Positions 18,139 through 28,128 of a stretch of 64,000 bases of DNA are shown piece by piece (the first letter of the stretch is position 1; the number at the start of each line of letters is the position of its first letter). The translations under genes were made by a program, and so were the position numbers. Source of the stretch: Balneolaceae bacterium (GTDB lineage Bacteria; Bacteroidota; Rhodothermia; Balneolales; Balneolaceae); the NCBI GenBank assembly GCA_020832415.1, contig JAFIES010000032.1, forward strand, positions 20,568 to 84,567, read 5' to 3'. Under the pieces are notes generated by a model that saw only the letters and a program-made list of their open reading frames with translations, was not told the origin of the DNA and made no database searches.

Positions 18139-20403
18139 TTAGAACGAGACTTTCATCCCCCCCATGAGTGTACGGGGTAAACCGGGACGAACACCCGCGG
18201 GTCGGTCTGATGTAATGTATGTTTCATCAAGCAGGTTTCGAATGTTTACAAAAAGATTTACATACTGATGGATGTTGTATGATGTGCTCAGATCGACAAC
18301 AAAGAAGCTATCTGTGCTGAACAGAGGATCAAAAGATCCGCTACCTGCAGCTGTTCTCATTTGAGGCATGTATGATGCATTAATGTTTGCATCAAACCCT
18401 TTGTATATAAACGATACACCACTGTTAAATTGGTGTCTTGGAATGAATGGAATTTCATCACCGGATTCAACATTGCCCCACGGGCCAAAGCCACTGCTAA
18501 ATGAGTTTTGGAATGTGGCATTGGTATAGGTGTAATTCAGGTTTACCGGAATGGATACTGATGTAGTGTTTAGAAGTAATCCAAAATCGATATTTGAAGA
18601 GAACTCCACTCCAAATACTTCCACCTCTCCGGCATTAAATTGTGCGGTTGTTCCGCCGCCACCGCCGGCAGCGAGATCGGAGCCGAGCAGGTTGTCGTAA
18701 TCATTGTAAAAACCAATCAGTTCGGTTTGGAAAAGGTCGTTCACATAACGGAAACCTAATTCGTAGTTAATACTCTCTTCTGACCGGGTATCGCTGGAAG
18801 AGCCCGGACTTGGAGGTGAAAATCCGCGATGGATACCGGACAGTAAAGTGAATGAATTGCTAACCTGATATGTGGCTCCGATCCCCGGCAGAAAGATGCT
18901 TACTGAATACTCATTTTTGTTCAGATTTGAGCCGGTTCTCTCAAGGTCACTGGTGCCGTAATTACGGTTTGTGAACCAAATATTTTCGAATCGAAGGCCG
19001 GGTGTAAATGTCCAGTTATTCCACTGAATTTCATCCTGTACAAAAACAGAGAGTGCTGTTGCCGAACCAACCCGGTTGGTCTGAGTGCCCGGAATCCCGG
19101 GAGTAGTGATAATCATATTACCATTCAGCATCTGGTAATCATCTTCAAATTGGAAACGGTCTTCCTCGTCCTGGTGCAGGCGAACTCCAAACTCAAGCTG
19201 ATTTTGGGCACTGCCAATATCAAAGTTTACTCCCAAAATAGACTGAATACCTTGTGAGTAATATTCCCTGTTATTATTACGAACTGTAAGGGCATCCGGC
19301 GCGCTATCTGCTCCGGCCAATACAGCATATTCGTTTTGATGCACCTCAGGATTTCGCAGAATTTCAGAGAGATTACCAGTTTCTATGCCCAAAGCATTTG
19401 TATTTAGATCATGAAGTTTATACCAGGCCCGGGTAAAGTTATTTCTGTAAAGTGTAGTTGTTAAGTCGACATTATCTGAGAACAGTGCAAAGTGTCTCGC
19501 CGAAAACTGAATGTGTTCGGTATCAATTCGATCAGCCTGAGAGCCGGCATACCGCCTCATGGGTGACAGTGAAAAGTCATCCCGGGTTAAACCAAGGTAC
19601 GTTTCATCAGAGTGTTCATCATGATAACCTGCCTTGAACTCTAAACGCTGATAGACAGAAGCACTGTTTGATGTTTGAAACATTACCTTCCCAAGAATAT
19701 CACGTACAAGAAAACCGGTATCACCTCCATTATCGAGCTGTTTGAAGCCGTCATCACCCACCTGATTCACCTCCAGAAGATATCCGAAACGTTCTGAACG
19801 GTTGCCGATATTGGCATAAATTTTATTTGCACTTCGTTCACCAAGGCTCACTTCAGCCACGCCGCTAAACTGAGCGGGGATAGGAGTTGATATCAAGTTT
19901 ATGGCGCCTCCGGTGGTATTTGGCCCATACTTTATCTGAGAAGATCCTTTTCGTACCTCTACGGAACTTATCCTTGCCATATTTGGGAAATAGTAGGCAG
20001 CAGGAGCAGAATAGGGTGCAGGTGCTGCAAGAATACCATCTTCCATAATATTCACTTTTGTACTTCGCTCATTACCGGCGCCCCGAATACCAATATTAGG
20101 ACGAAGACCAAAGCCCTCTTCCTCTTGAATATTTACACCACTGATATTCCTCAAAATTCTGTTTATATCTGTGTAGTTTTGCCTCTGCAATTGCTCTGCA
20201 CTTACATAACTTGCAGCACCGGGTATACGGCTCATCCAAATTGGCTGGCCAACAACTGTGATGCGGTCAAGAATGATTTCATCGATGGTTTTTGTTGTAT
20301 CACTCTCAACGGGATCTATGGTAGTTGCAAATAGGGCTGTGGATAAAAAGAAGGTGCCAATAAGAGCAGAGAAGGTTAGTTTAAGGAGGTTATTCGCTAT
20401 CAA
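18139..20403 (-). CDS. TonB-dependent receptor (FecA/siderophore-type)
   Basis: Plug ISGVNIQEEEGFGLRPNIGIRGAGNERSTKVNIMEDGI...VEVRKGSSQIKYGPNTTGGAINLIS; barrel with C-terminal ...GMKVSF. Confidence 0.94.
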   Translation of the reverse strand: MIANNLLKLTFSALIGTFFLSTALFATTIDPVESDTTKTIDEIILDRITVVGQPIWMSRIPGAASYVSAEQLQRQNYTDINRILRNISGVNIQEEEGFGLRPNIGIRGAGNERSTKVNIMEDGILAAPAPYSAPAAYYFPNMARISSVEVRKGSSQIKYGPNTTGGAINLISTPIPAQFSGVAEVSLGERSANKIYANIGNRSERFGYLLEVNQVGDDGFKQLDNGGDTGFLVRDILGKVMFQTSNSASVYQRLEFKAGYHDEHSDETYLGLTRDDFSLSPMRRYAGSQADRIDTEHIQFSARHFALFSDNVDLTTTLYRNNFTRAWYKLHDLNTNALGIETGNLSEILRNPEVHQNEYAVLAGADSAPDALTVRNNNREYYSQGIQSILGVNFDIGSAQNQLEFGVRLHQDEEDRFQFEDDYQMLNGNMIITTPGIPGTQTNRVGSATALSVFVQDEIQWNNWTFTPGLRFENIWFTNRNYGTSDLERTGSNLNKNEYSVSIFLPGIGATYQVSNSFTLLSGIHRGFSPPSPGSSSDTRSEESINYELGFRYVNDLFQTELIGFYNDYDNLLGSDLAAGGGGGTTAQFNAGEVEVFGVEFSSNIDFGLLLNTTSVSIPVNLNYTYTNATFQNSFSSGFGPWGNVESGDEIPFIPRHQFNSGVSFIYKGFDANINASYMPQMRTAAGSGSFDPLFSTDSFFVVDLSTSYNIHQYVNLFVNIRNLLDETYITSDRPAGVRPGLPRTLMGGMKVSF

Positions 20404-20427
20404 AACAAAAAAATTTAGAATTACTAT

Positions 20428-20442
20428 TTAGACTGAATCTAA
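20428..20442. promoter_or_regulatory. Candidate DtxR-type operator (site 1)
   Basis: TTAGA-ctgaa-TCTAA inverted repeat in the divergent promoter of the TonB receptor and hemG. Confidence 0.45.
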
Positions 20443-20472
20443 TTTAGAGATATTTTTATCTGAATTGCAAGC

Positions 20473-20495
20473 TTATTTAGAATATTTCTAAATAA
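20473..20495. promoter_or_regulatory. Candidate DtxR-type operator (site 2)
   Basis: TTATTTAGAATATTTCTAAATAA: 23-bp near-perfect palindrome in the same divergent promoter. Confidence 0.5.
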
Positions 20496-20537
20496 TGATA
20501 TTATGAAATTCTGTATCCTAAGGTCAATTATAAATAA

Positions 20538-21884
20538 ATGAAAAATAGACGTATAGCGGTTGTTGGAGCAGGAATTACCGGTCTGGTGACCGCATATTCA
20601 TTGCAAAAGAAAGGATTTTACTGCGAAGTGTTTGAAAAAAACACAGCACCAGGTGGTGCCATGAAAACGGTAAAAACGGATGGCTGGCAAGTTGAATATG
20701 GGCCAAATACACTTTTGCTGAAGGATAAAGCAGTAAAAGATTTTATTGAAGAGATGGATCTTCTTCCGGCAAAAATATCTGCCAACCCCAATGCTGAAAA
20801 ACGGTACATTTTAAAAAGCGGAGAATTGGTTCCGCTGCCGGCATCTGCAGGGGGGGCAGTCAGTACACCGCTATTTAGTTTAAAAGCAAAATTGAGGGTA
20901 TTAGCAGAGCCCTTTGTTTCAAAAAATGATAATCCGGATCAAACAGTGGCAGAATTTGCAGAACGCCGTCTTGGTTCTGAGATTCTTGATTATGCAATCA
21001 ATCCGTTTGTGGCCGGAATTTTTGCCAATAACCCTGATACACTCTCCTTAAGGCACGCTTTCCCTGCAATGCATAACCTTGAGCAGGAGTACGGCTCATT
21101 AATTTGGGGTAGTTTTTCAGGTGCAAAAAAACGAAAAGAAGCAGGCAGAATTCCAAGAGAGCTTATTTCCTTTAAAGATGGTATTCGCGAACTGCCCGGT
21201 ACAATTTCTTCAAAACTTGATAACATCCGTTTCAACAAAGATATATCGAGTATAGAAAAGAAGCTGGATGGCTGGTATCTCATTTCCGGAACAAAGCAGT
21301 TTGGCCCATTCGATAATGTAGTACTCAATACTCCTCTTTATAAATGGAGTTCAGAATTTCTCTCTGTTGATAAAGAGACAATGGAAAAAATTGAGTCGGT
21401 AAACTATCCTCCGTTATCGGTTCTTTGTCTTGGTTTTAGAAAAGAGGATGTTCGTCACCCATTGGATGGTTTTGGGTTTTTGGTTCCCGAAAAAGAGCGA
21501 AGAAGCATTCTCGGGGCACTCTTTTCATCCACACTTTTTGATAACAGGGCTCCTGCCGGCCATCATCTACTTACAGTTTTTATTGGGGGCGGCAGGCAGC
21601 CGCGGCTTGCATCACTCGAAACGGATAAGCTTCTTCCTCTGGTGATTGATGAACTGAAAGACATTATCGGCCTGGAGGGTGACTCTGTTTTTGTGGATCA
21701 TATCTACTGGCCTAAATCCATACCGGCATATCATGTTGGGTATGATGAAGTACTGCACACATTCGACAACATTGAGCAGGAAAATCCCGGGCTCTTTTTG
21801 GCAGGAAACTTCAGGCATGGGATTTCTGTGCCGGATTGTATTATGAATGGCCAAAAACTGGCTGATCGAATCTCCGGGAGTTAA
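20538..21884 (+). CDS. hemG: Protoporphyrinogen oxidase (HemY-type, FAD-dependent)
   Basis: RRIAVVGAGITGLVTAYSLQKKGFYCEVFEKNTAPGGAMKTVKTDGWQVEYGPNTLL; C-term GLFLAGNFRHGISVPDCIMNGQKLADRI. Confidence 0.92.
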   Translation: MKNRRIAVVGAGITGLVTAYSLQKKGFYCEVFEKNTAPGGAMKTVKTDGWQVEYGPNTLLLKDKAVKDFIEEMDLLPAKISANPNAEKRYILKSGELVPLPASAGGAVSTPLFSLKAKLRVLAEPFVSKNDNPDQTVAEFAERRLGSEILDYAINPFVAGIFANNPDTLSLRHAFPAMHNLEQEYGSLIWGSFSGAKKRKEAGRIPRELISFKDGIRELPGTISSKLDNIRFNKDISSIEKKLDGWYLISGTKQFGPFDNVVLNTPLYKWSSEFLSVDKETMEKIESVNYPPLSVLCLGFRKEDVRHPLDGFGFLVPEKERRSILGALFSSTLFDNRAPAGHHLLTVFIGGGRQPRLASLETDKLLPLVIDELKDIIGLEGDSVFVDHIYWPKSIPAYHVGYDEVLHTFDNIEQENPGLFLAGNFRHGISVPDCIMNGQKLADRISGS

Positions 21885-23386
21885 TCGATCTCGGGCCTTG
21901 CTGAGAATGTCTCCAGCAGCAATTCGAGTATATTTTTTCCGAAAAAGGTGAGACGCTCCTGCCCGGTCATCGCCAGGAATCGCAAGAGGTTTCTGAGATC
22001 GTGCATAAGAGGTGGTGGGTCGGTAACCAGTGTTTCGTTTTCGATGACAAAATCCCAGTCAAACGAATTCTCGAATTTAACTCCGCGTTTCTCCATACTC
22101 ATCCTATACATATTTGCAATCAATCCATAACCAATAGTAGTGGGGTGAAGCCCATCGAGGCTAAAAATTCCGCCCCGGTCCAGTTTGCCGGTAGTATCAT
22201 CAAGCCGAAGATAATCGGTTGAAATTCGCGGATGACCATCCTTATTCACCAAATAACCGGTTTTTGGATTTCTTTGCAGTGCCCGAATAAAGTCGGCAGG
22301 ATAGGGTTCAATCTGTTGCTTTGGATGCCTTCGCCTGGCAGCTGCTTTTACATATTTCGCAACGGGTACCACACAAAAATCAAATTCACCGGCCAGTCTT
22401 CGAATGATTTCGTTGTATTGGTCTACAATCTGATCCAGCAGAATGGCATCATCCTTTGTGAGGTGCGGGTGTTTTATGGGATCGAAATCTTCATCCCAAA
22501 TCCAGAAACGGGCGTAATAATCAAAATACCCACCCGTTGACGATGCCCCATTTTTATTCACACCTCTTATTGCGGGCGGAATGGTTACATAAGGAATGGT
22601 GGGAACAAATACGTTTTTCACATTCATTCCGGCAACTTTTGTGTAGAGTCGGCGCAATTCTTCTTTAAAATGTTCCGGCCTGAAAACCGTACACTTTCTG
22701 TCGGCGTAATAATTATGCAGATCATCAGAATCAGAAAAGACAATGCGTAGTTTTGTTACCGAACCGACAATGTTGTTATGGCCGATGCACACAATCAGGT
22801 TTTCAATACCTCCATCAGCCTGAAGTAATTCAACATTGTTGAGCATAGTGTTATTTTCGTAACCGGTGTTTAATGAAGGATTGAGCACAAGCCTTGCAGT
22901 AGTGTACATGGCATTATCGGGAAGTACATTAAACACCGAGTATTTTGGGCGATTATTTTTGATGTGATTACGGCTGTACAGTTCATTGATCAGCATGGTA
23001 TCGCTGATAGAAAACCCCCAAACAGCCTGATTGTGATATGGATAAGGCTGATCAACACTCAGCGATTTCAATTGACCGTCCCAATACGATTTTATTCTGC
23101 TGAGGGTTCTGTACATCTCCCTTGCTGCAGGTACCGAATGCCTCAGGGAAATCGCATCACCATATTTCTCAGCGAGCCCGCGGATCAGAACTTCAATATT
23201 GATTGGAATTCCAGCCTGGGCGGAAAATGATGGCTGATCAAACTGCACAGATTCACCCATAGACCGGGCAATCATTGCCGGAAAACTTAAATCGGTGCGG
23301 TAAATACCCCCGTTTTTAAAGCCCTGGGCCATACTGTCGCCCATGGCAACCAGTCTGTGTTTGTATGATCTTCTTCTGCTAAACAA
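21881..23386 (-). CDS. SGNH/GDSL-like hydrolase family protein
   Basis: HRLVAMGDSMAQGFKNGGIYRTDLSFPAMIA (GDS block), LIVCIGHNNI, FSLDGLHPTTIGYGLIAN (DxxHP block). Confidence 0.82.
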   Translation of the reverse strand: MFSRRRSYKHRLVAMGDSMAQGFKNGGIYRTDLSFPAMIARSMGESVQFDQPSFSAQAGIPINIEVLIRGLAEKYGDAISLRHSVPAAREMYRTLSRIKSYWDGQLKSLSVDQPYPYHNQAVWGFSISDTMLINELYSRNHIKNNRPKYSVFNVLPDNAMYTTARLVLNPSLNTGYENNTMLNNVELLQADGGIENLIVCIGHNNIVGSVTKLRIVFSDSDDLHNYYADRKCTVFRPEHFKEELRRLYTKVAGMNVKNVFVPTIPYVTIPPAIRGVNKNGASSTGGYFDYYARFWIWDEDFDPIKHPHLTKDDAILLDQIVDQYNEIIRRLAGEFDFCVVPVAKYVKAAARRRHPKQQIEPYPADFIRALQRNPKTGYLVNKDGHPRISTDYLRLDDTTGKLDRGGIFSLDGLHPTTIGYGLIANMYRMSMEKRGVKFENSFDWDFVIENETLVTDPPPLMHDLRNLLRFLAMTGQERLTFFGKNILELLLETFSARPEID

Positions 23387-23417
23387 ATGAGATAATTGTT
23401 ACCTTTAAGCGTGGAAT

Positions 23418-23813
23418 ATGAAAAACGAATCCTTGTCAATCAATAGCAATATGAGCAGAGAAACAAACCGTCTTGAAGAATTTCGAAAAAAGCGTAAAAC
23501 AGCAAATGATAAAATTCTTGAACTGGATCACCTTGGCGTAAAACGATTCTTTAATCTTGATTCAAATACTTACAAAGACGGGGCATTAACCGGGCAAACG
23601 AAAGAGTTACTTGGGCTGGTGGCATCGGCGGTTTTGCGATGTAATGACTGCATAGATTACCATTTGGAGCAGTGCGCCAAAACCGGTTCAACCAAAGATG
23701 AGATCGTGGATGCGCTGAATGTTGCTCTTGTAGTTGGCGGCAGTATTGTAATTCCGCATTTCAGGCACGCAATAACAACAATAGAATTTTTGGAAGAAGA
23801 GGGGTTGCTTTAG
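23418..23813 (+). CDS. Carboxymuconolactone decarboxylase (AhpD-like) family protein
   Basis: TKELLGLVASAVLRCNDCIDYHLEQCAKTGSTKDEIVDALNVALVVGGSIVIPHFRHA: CxxC AhpD motif. Confidence 0.92.
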   Translation: MKNESLSINSNMSRETNRLEEFRKKRKTANDKILELDHLGVKRFFNLDSNTYKDGALTGQTKELLGLVASAVLRCNDCIDYHLEQCAKTGSTKDEIVDALNVALVVGGSIVIPHFRHAITTIEFLEEEGLL

Positions 23814-24974
23814 ATGCGATTTCGCCTGGTTTTCTTCTTTCTGATACTTTTCTTTGCAGGAACTGCGGCCTTTGCACAGATTATACCGCCCGACAGAGAT
23901 CCGCTCCCACCGGATGCAAAAATTGGTAGTTATTATTCGGTTTTACCGCTTATTGGATATAGTTCTGACCAGGGTTTTATTGGTGGCGGATTTTTGCAAA
24001 GGATCAATTACGATATCAACCGAAAACCATTTCTGAGTTCGCTGAAAACCGATATCACATTTTCTACTAGAGGAGATATCATATCGCAATTGCAGTATGA
24101 ACGCACCAGGCTCTTTGGTTCCGAAATTAGAAGCAGTATTGATTTTGTGGGACAGCGAGAAAAACAGGCACACTATTTTGGGCTTGGTAATGATTCACAG
24201 TTCTCCTCTTCAGAATTCAATGACGGTCTAAACTTCTACGAGAACCGGGAGTTATACCTGAATTACAGAGTTCGGCAGGGATTTTTAACATTTGGTGAAA
24301 GAGGTAAAATTGACTTCTTTGGAGAGACATCATTCTGGTACGTAGATGGGATTTCTGTTGGAGAGGATACACGCTTTGCGGGAGAAGAACCGGAAGGTTT
24401 TGGCAGCAGCAGAGCCCTTAAATTTGGAATCGGGCTTATTGCCGACAGCCGAAACAACGAATTTGCTCCATCAACGGGTATTCGATACGAAGCGAGCCTG
24501 AACTCCAGCCAATCTTTTCTGTTCAGCAATTACTCTTTTTCAAGCCTTCGTGGTGATTTCAGGCACTTTATTCCAATTGTTGGCAGAGTTACACTTGCAC
24601 ACCGTCTTCAGGCGGAACATACTCTGGGCGATGCGCCATTTTGGGCACTGCCTGTTATTGGAAATGAGAATGGCTTGCGGGGCTTCCACAGAAACCGATT
24701 CAGGGGAGATAGTTCTCTGTTAAATATGATAGAAGTCAGGTCGTGGCTGTTCAGCGTTTTTTCCGGCAGAATTGATGTTGGGATGCACACCTTTTGGGAC
24801 ACCGGCAGAGTCTATTCTGAATTTGATTCCGGTGCGTTTTTTGATAACTGGAAACATGTATTTGTGGTAGGAGGTGCAATCACTCTTCTCAATCCTGACT
24901 TGATTGTACGAGGTGATATCGGCTTTTCAAATGAAACGTGGAGAATTTATTTTGGGGCGGGATATGTTTTTTAA
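23814..24974 (+). CDS. BamA/TamA-family outer membrane protein (Omp85-like barrel)
   Basis: Signal peptide; barrel with ...IGNENGLRGFHRNRFRGDSSLLNMIEVRSWLFSVFSGRIDVGMHTFWDTGRVY and terminal GAGYVF. Confidence 0.83.
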   Translation: MRFRLVFFFLILFFAGTAAFAQIIPPDRDPLPPDAKIGSYYSVLPLIGYSSDQGFIGGGFLQRINYDINRKPFLSSLKTDITFSTRGDIISQLQYERTRLFGSEIRSSIDFVGQREKQAHYFGLGNDSQFSSSEFNDGLNFYENRELYLNYRVRQGFLTFGERGKIDFFGETSFWYVDGISVGEDTRFAGEEPEGFGSSRALKFGIGLIADSRNNEFAPSTGIRYEASLNSSQSFLFSNYSFSSLRGDFRHFIPIVGRVTLAHRLQAEHTLGDAPFWALPVIGNENGLRGFHRNRFRGDSSLLNMIEVRSWLFSVFSGRIDVGMHTFWDTGRVYSEFDSGAFFDNWKHVFVVGGAITLLNPDLIVRGDIGFSNETWRIYFGAGYVF

Positions 24975-24986
24975 ATCTAAACAGAG

Positions 24987-25739
24987 ATGAGCATGAAAAA
25001 GATACTGTTTACTGCGCATCAGGACACTCTGCCGGAGTTTTTGTCAGCTGGTACAACTCTTCGGGAATCCATTCTCCACTTGCCTCTTGAAACGTACCAT
25101 TACGATGTTGACGATGAGATGCACAATGAGGTTGAGAGGGAGCTCGACAAATTTGCATATGTAATCCATGGCAGCAGGCTGCATGCCCGTTATTTTATTC
25201 GATGGATGCGTGAGTATGGCCAGTCTGATCGGGTACAGCAACTTGTACACCTTGTAATGGATCAGCCAACCGCCGATATTTTGGAAGAGTATCAGATACC
25301 CGCAATAAAACCCCGTGATGATGCCCGGCCAATTGATTTAATCGAATTCTTGCTTCGGATTTCTTATGAAGGAAACATCCTGTACCCGTCGGGTGATCAA
25401 AAAACAGATGAGATTCCGGGTTTACTCATAGAGCTTGAGCTGCCATTTGCAGAATTTCAGGTTTTCTCAGAAGAGAGTCTTGATCGGAAAAAGCTGGATG
25501 ATTACAGAAAGCAGGTAAGCAGTAACGAAATAGCGGGTGTTATTTTTCATAACGAATCTTCCATTACAAGAGTAAAAACTGCATTTCCGGATCTTGATCT
25601 TACAAAGACGTCCATCATATCAGCAGGCGGAAGAGTTACAAGAAAACTCACTCAGATGGGGTATAAAAATATCACTGATGGAAAAGGCTCCTGGAAAAAG
25701 ATTCAGGAATTAGCACTTAAATTAGCAAAAAGCTTCTGA
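24987..25739 (+). CDS. Uroporphyrinogen-III synthase-like protein (divergent HemD)
   Basis: VIFHNESSITRVKTAFPDLDLTKTSIISAGGRVTRKLTQMGYKNI resembles HemD C-terminal lobe; size about 250 aa. Confidence 0.6.
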   Translation: MSMKKILFTAHQDTLPEFLSAGTTLRESILHLPLETYHYDVDDEMHNEVERELDKFAYVIHGSRLHARYFIRWMREYGQSDRVQQLVHLVMDQPTADILEEYQIPAIKPRDDARPIDLIEFLLRISYEGNILYPSGDQKTDEIPGLLIELELPFAEFQVFSEESLDRKKLDDYRKQVSSNEIAGVIFHNESSITRVKTAFPDLDLTKTSIISAGGRVTRKLTQMGYKNITDGKGSWKKIQELALKLAKSF

Positions 25740-25744
25740 TCAGA

Positions 25745-26251
25745 TCATACTGAGGGTTTAGTGAGCATCTTGATGATCTCCACATGTTCCGGAAATGCCT
25801 GGAGCATTTGATAGCGGCCTGCCATTTCAAAATCATCAAAATCAAATCCCGGGGAAACCGTACAGCCACAAAGTGCATAGCTGCCGGGAGTATCAACAGT
25901 AACCCCAAACCACGTATCTGCCGGCACAACATGTTGCGGTTTCTGTTCATTTGTTAGATCCATTCCAAGATAGAGTGCCTGGTACGACCCATCCTGGTGG
26001 ATCATATGAATTGTGATTGCTGAACCTTCGTAGTGGTGCCACATCTCATCCGATTTAATTCGGTGAAAATGAGAGATATCCTCACTGCCAAGCAGATAAT
26101 AGATACCGGTTTTCAAATTTCTGCCTGCTGGAAATAGATCTGACGGCCCATCGTGACGAGCTTTACTTCGATACGTTTCAGAGTAGTATCCACCTTCAGG
26201 ATGTGGCAGCAGGTTTAACTGTTCGATTAGTTCACGTTTTCGGTCAGACAT
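25745..26251 (-). CDS. Cupin protein of the DUF985 type
   Basis: LNLLPHPEGGYYSETYRS...IYYLLGSEDISHFHRIKSDEMWHHYEGSAITIHMI...WFGVTVDTPGSYALCGCTVSPGFDFDDFEM. Confidence 0.92.
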   Translation of the reverse strand: MSDRKRELIEQLNLLPHPEGGYYSETYRSKARHDGPSDLFPAGRNLKTGIYYLLGSEDISHFHRIKSDEMWHHYEGSAITIHMIHQDGSYQALYLGMDLTNEQKPQHVVPADTWFGVTVDTPGSYALCGCTVSPGFDFDDFEMAGRYQMLQAFPEHVEIIKMLTKPSV

Positions 26252-26254
26252 ATT

Positions 26255-27157
26255 TTATGGTCTTAAAACTGCTGCGCTGTCGGGGTAATCCGTAATGATA
26301 CCATCCACACCCATTTCCAGCTGACGGCGCATTTCTGCTACGTTATTGATGGTCCACGGAATCACTGTCATTCCAAGCTGATGAGCTTCGTTTACAATCT
26401 CATCGGATACCAGTCTGTAATTTGGGCTCCAGATTTCAGGGGTGTAGCCGAGTGCAGCTAGGTACGTTTCCATGGGGTCGTCAGTGGATACTAATATTGC
26501 CTGTGCAATCTCTGTGTTCAGCTTTCGAAACTCAATGAGCGTAGCAGGATCGAAAGATTGAATGATGATCCTGTCGAAAAGATCGAACTCCTTGTGAAGC
26601 ATGGTGAGCTCTTCGTAGAGTAATTCGGCAAATTCTGCCGGCTGGGGGTACATCACCCCATAAAGTTCAGGGTTACTTTTAGTTTCAATATTATAGGCCA
26701 CCGGGGGCAGCTCAAGTTCATGTGTATATGCCTCTATAGCCCTAATTGCATCTCTCATCAACGGTTTGGTGATTTCAAGTGGCTGCTGATTTGGGAAATT
26801 GACGTGCCCCCGTTTACCCACATCAAACCGGCGGGTCTCTTCATACGTCATTTCAAATATGTTATACTCCATCTGTTCACCTTCCGTGACGGGTGTGCCG
26901 TCAGGTTTGGTGCTGATGTGATAATGAAACCAGGGTTCATGAGAGATCAGAATTTGTCTGTCTTTCGTTACAACAAGATCAAACTCTATGGTATCAACAC
27001 CATGATCAATAGCGATCAAAAAGCTTGGAATGGTATTTTCGGGAAGAAGGCCTCGTGCACCCCGATGGCCCTGGAGATCAAAGTCCCAGGTGGCCTCTTC
27101 AACAGTGCAAGCAGTAAATAGTAACATGGCAAGAAGTAAAAGCAGATAATTTCGCAT
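26255..27157 (-). CDS. Glycerophosphodiester phosphodiesterase (lipoprotein-like N-terminus)
   Basis: LQGHRGARGLLPENTIPSFLIAIDHGVDTIEFDLVVTKDRQILISHEPWFH; GVDGIITDYPD. Confidence 0.93.
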   Translation of the reverse strand: MRNYLLLLLAMLLFTACTVEEATWDFDLQGHRGARGLLPENTIPSFLIAIDHGVDTIEFDLVVTKDRQILISHEPWFHYHISTKPDGTPVTEGEQMEYNIFEMTYEETRRFDVGKRGHVNFPNQQPLEITKPLMRDAIRAIEAYTHELELPPVAYNIETKSNPELYGVMYPQPAEFAELLYEELTMLHKEFDLFDRIIIQSFDPATLIEFRKLNTEIAQAILVSTDDPMETYLAALGYTPEIWSPNYRLVSDEIVNEAHQLGMTVIPWTINNVAEMRRQLEMGVDGIITDYPDSAAVLRP

Positions 27158-27213
27158 GATGATTCAATAATTGGTTACACAAAATGAAAGGCTAAGATAA
27201 GCCATGGGAAAAT

Positions 27214-28110
27214 TTAATCCAGCAAGTTTAGGAAAAGATTAAGAACCTTTTGCCACTCATCGCTCCAAGGTGCTATCATTTCAAAATGCCCGGCATTTGT
27301 TTGCAGTATGTGGGTTGCATCATCACCGGCAGCCTTAGCCTGGTTTACAAAATGGAATCCGAAAAATGGGGGTACCGGCGCATCAAAAGCCGCTGAAACT
27401 TCAATAAATGGTACGCCCATGGGGAGCAGTTCTGCAGGTGAGGTATCAAGATAGGCGTCACTTCCTCTGTTTTCGTAATCAACGAGCCGTTCAACTGTAT
27501 TTTCACCACAGGAGGACGCACCGTAGTTACTATATCTCTGAAGGTCGTTTATTCCGGCCAATGAAATAACCCCATGAATTTCGACTCTCTCATGTAGTTC
27601 ACTGTAAATATCCATATTCAGCGGGCTCTCTTCAGGAATGTTATGCCGTGCAGCAAGCCATGTAGCAAGGTGGCCACCGGCCGAATGACCGGCCAAAATC
27701 ACCCTGTCTCTGTTCAAATTGTGATCGGCCGCTACTCTTTGGAAGAAATCAGACCCGAAGACGGCACTCCGAAACGTATCGGGATAACCAACACCTTCCT
27801 GGCCAAGCCTGCTGTATTCCACATTCCAAACCGCAAAACCTGCCTCCTTTAAAGCATTAGCCATGTGATTCATAATCTCCACACCGGGATAGATATCGAG
27901 CCAGCAGCCACCATGAAACAGAATAACCGAGGTATGGGGTTCTTCATCAGGCAGCCACAACTCTCCAAATGTATGTTCGCTTGTTCCATAGTAAATTCTC
28001 TCAGTGGGCTGAGGTAGATCACCTTCAACCAGATCCCGCCAGCTGACAAGCTGGGCAACCGCTAGTTCGGAAATAAAACAGAGTAAGAATATTTGAAGCA
28101 GAATTTTCAT
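27214..28110 (-). CDS. Secreted alpha/beta hydrolase (esterase-like)
   Basis: VILFHGGCWLDIYPGVE; VILAGHSAGGHLATWLAAR (GHSAGG); NAGHFEMI. Confidence 0.88.
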   Translation of the reverse strand: MKILLQIFLLCFISELAVAQLVSWRDLVEGDLPQPTERIYYGTSEHTFGELWLPDEEPHTSVILFHGGCWLDIYPGVEIMNHMANALKEAGFAVWNVEYSRLGQEGVGYPDTFRSAVFGSDFFQRVAADHNLNRDRVILAGHSAGGHLATWLAARHNIPEESPLNMDIYSELHERVEIHGVISLAGINDLQRYSNYGASSCGENTVERLVDYENRGSDAYLDTSPAELLPMGVPFIEVSAAFDAPVPPFFGFHFVNQAKAAGDDATHILQTNAGHFEMIAPWSDEWQKVLNLFLNLLD

Positions 28111-28128
28111 GAAGTGTGTTGGTTTAAC

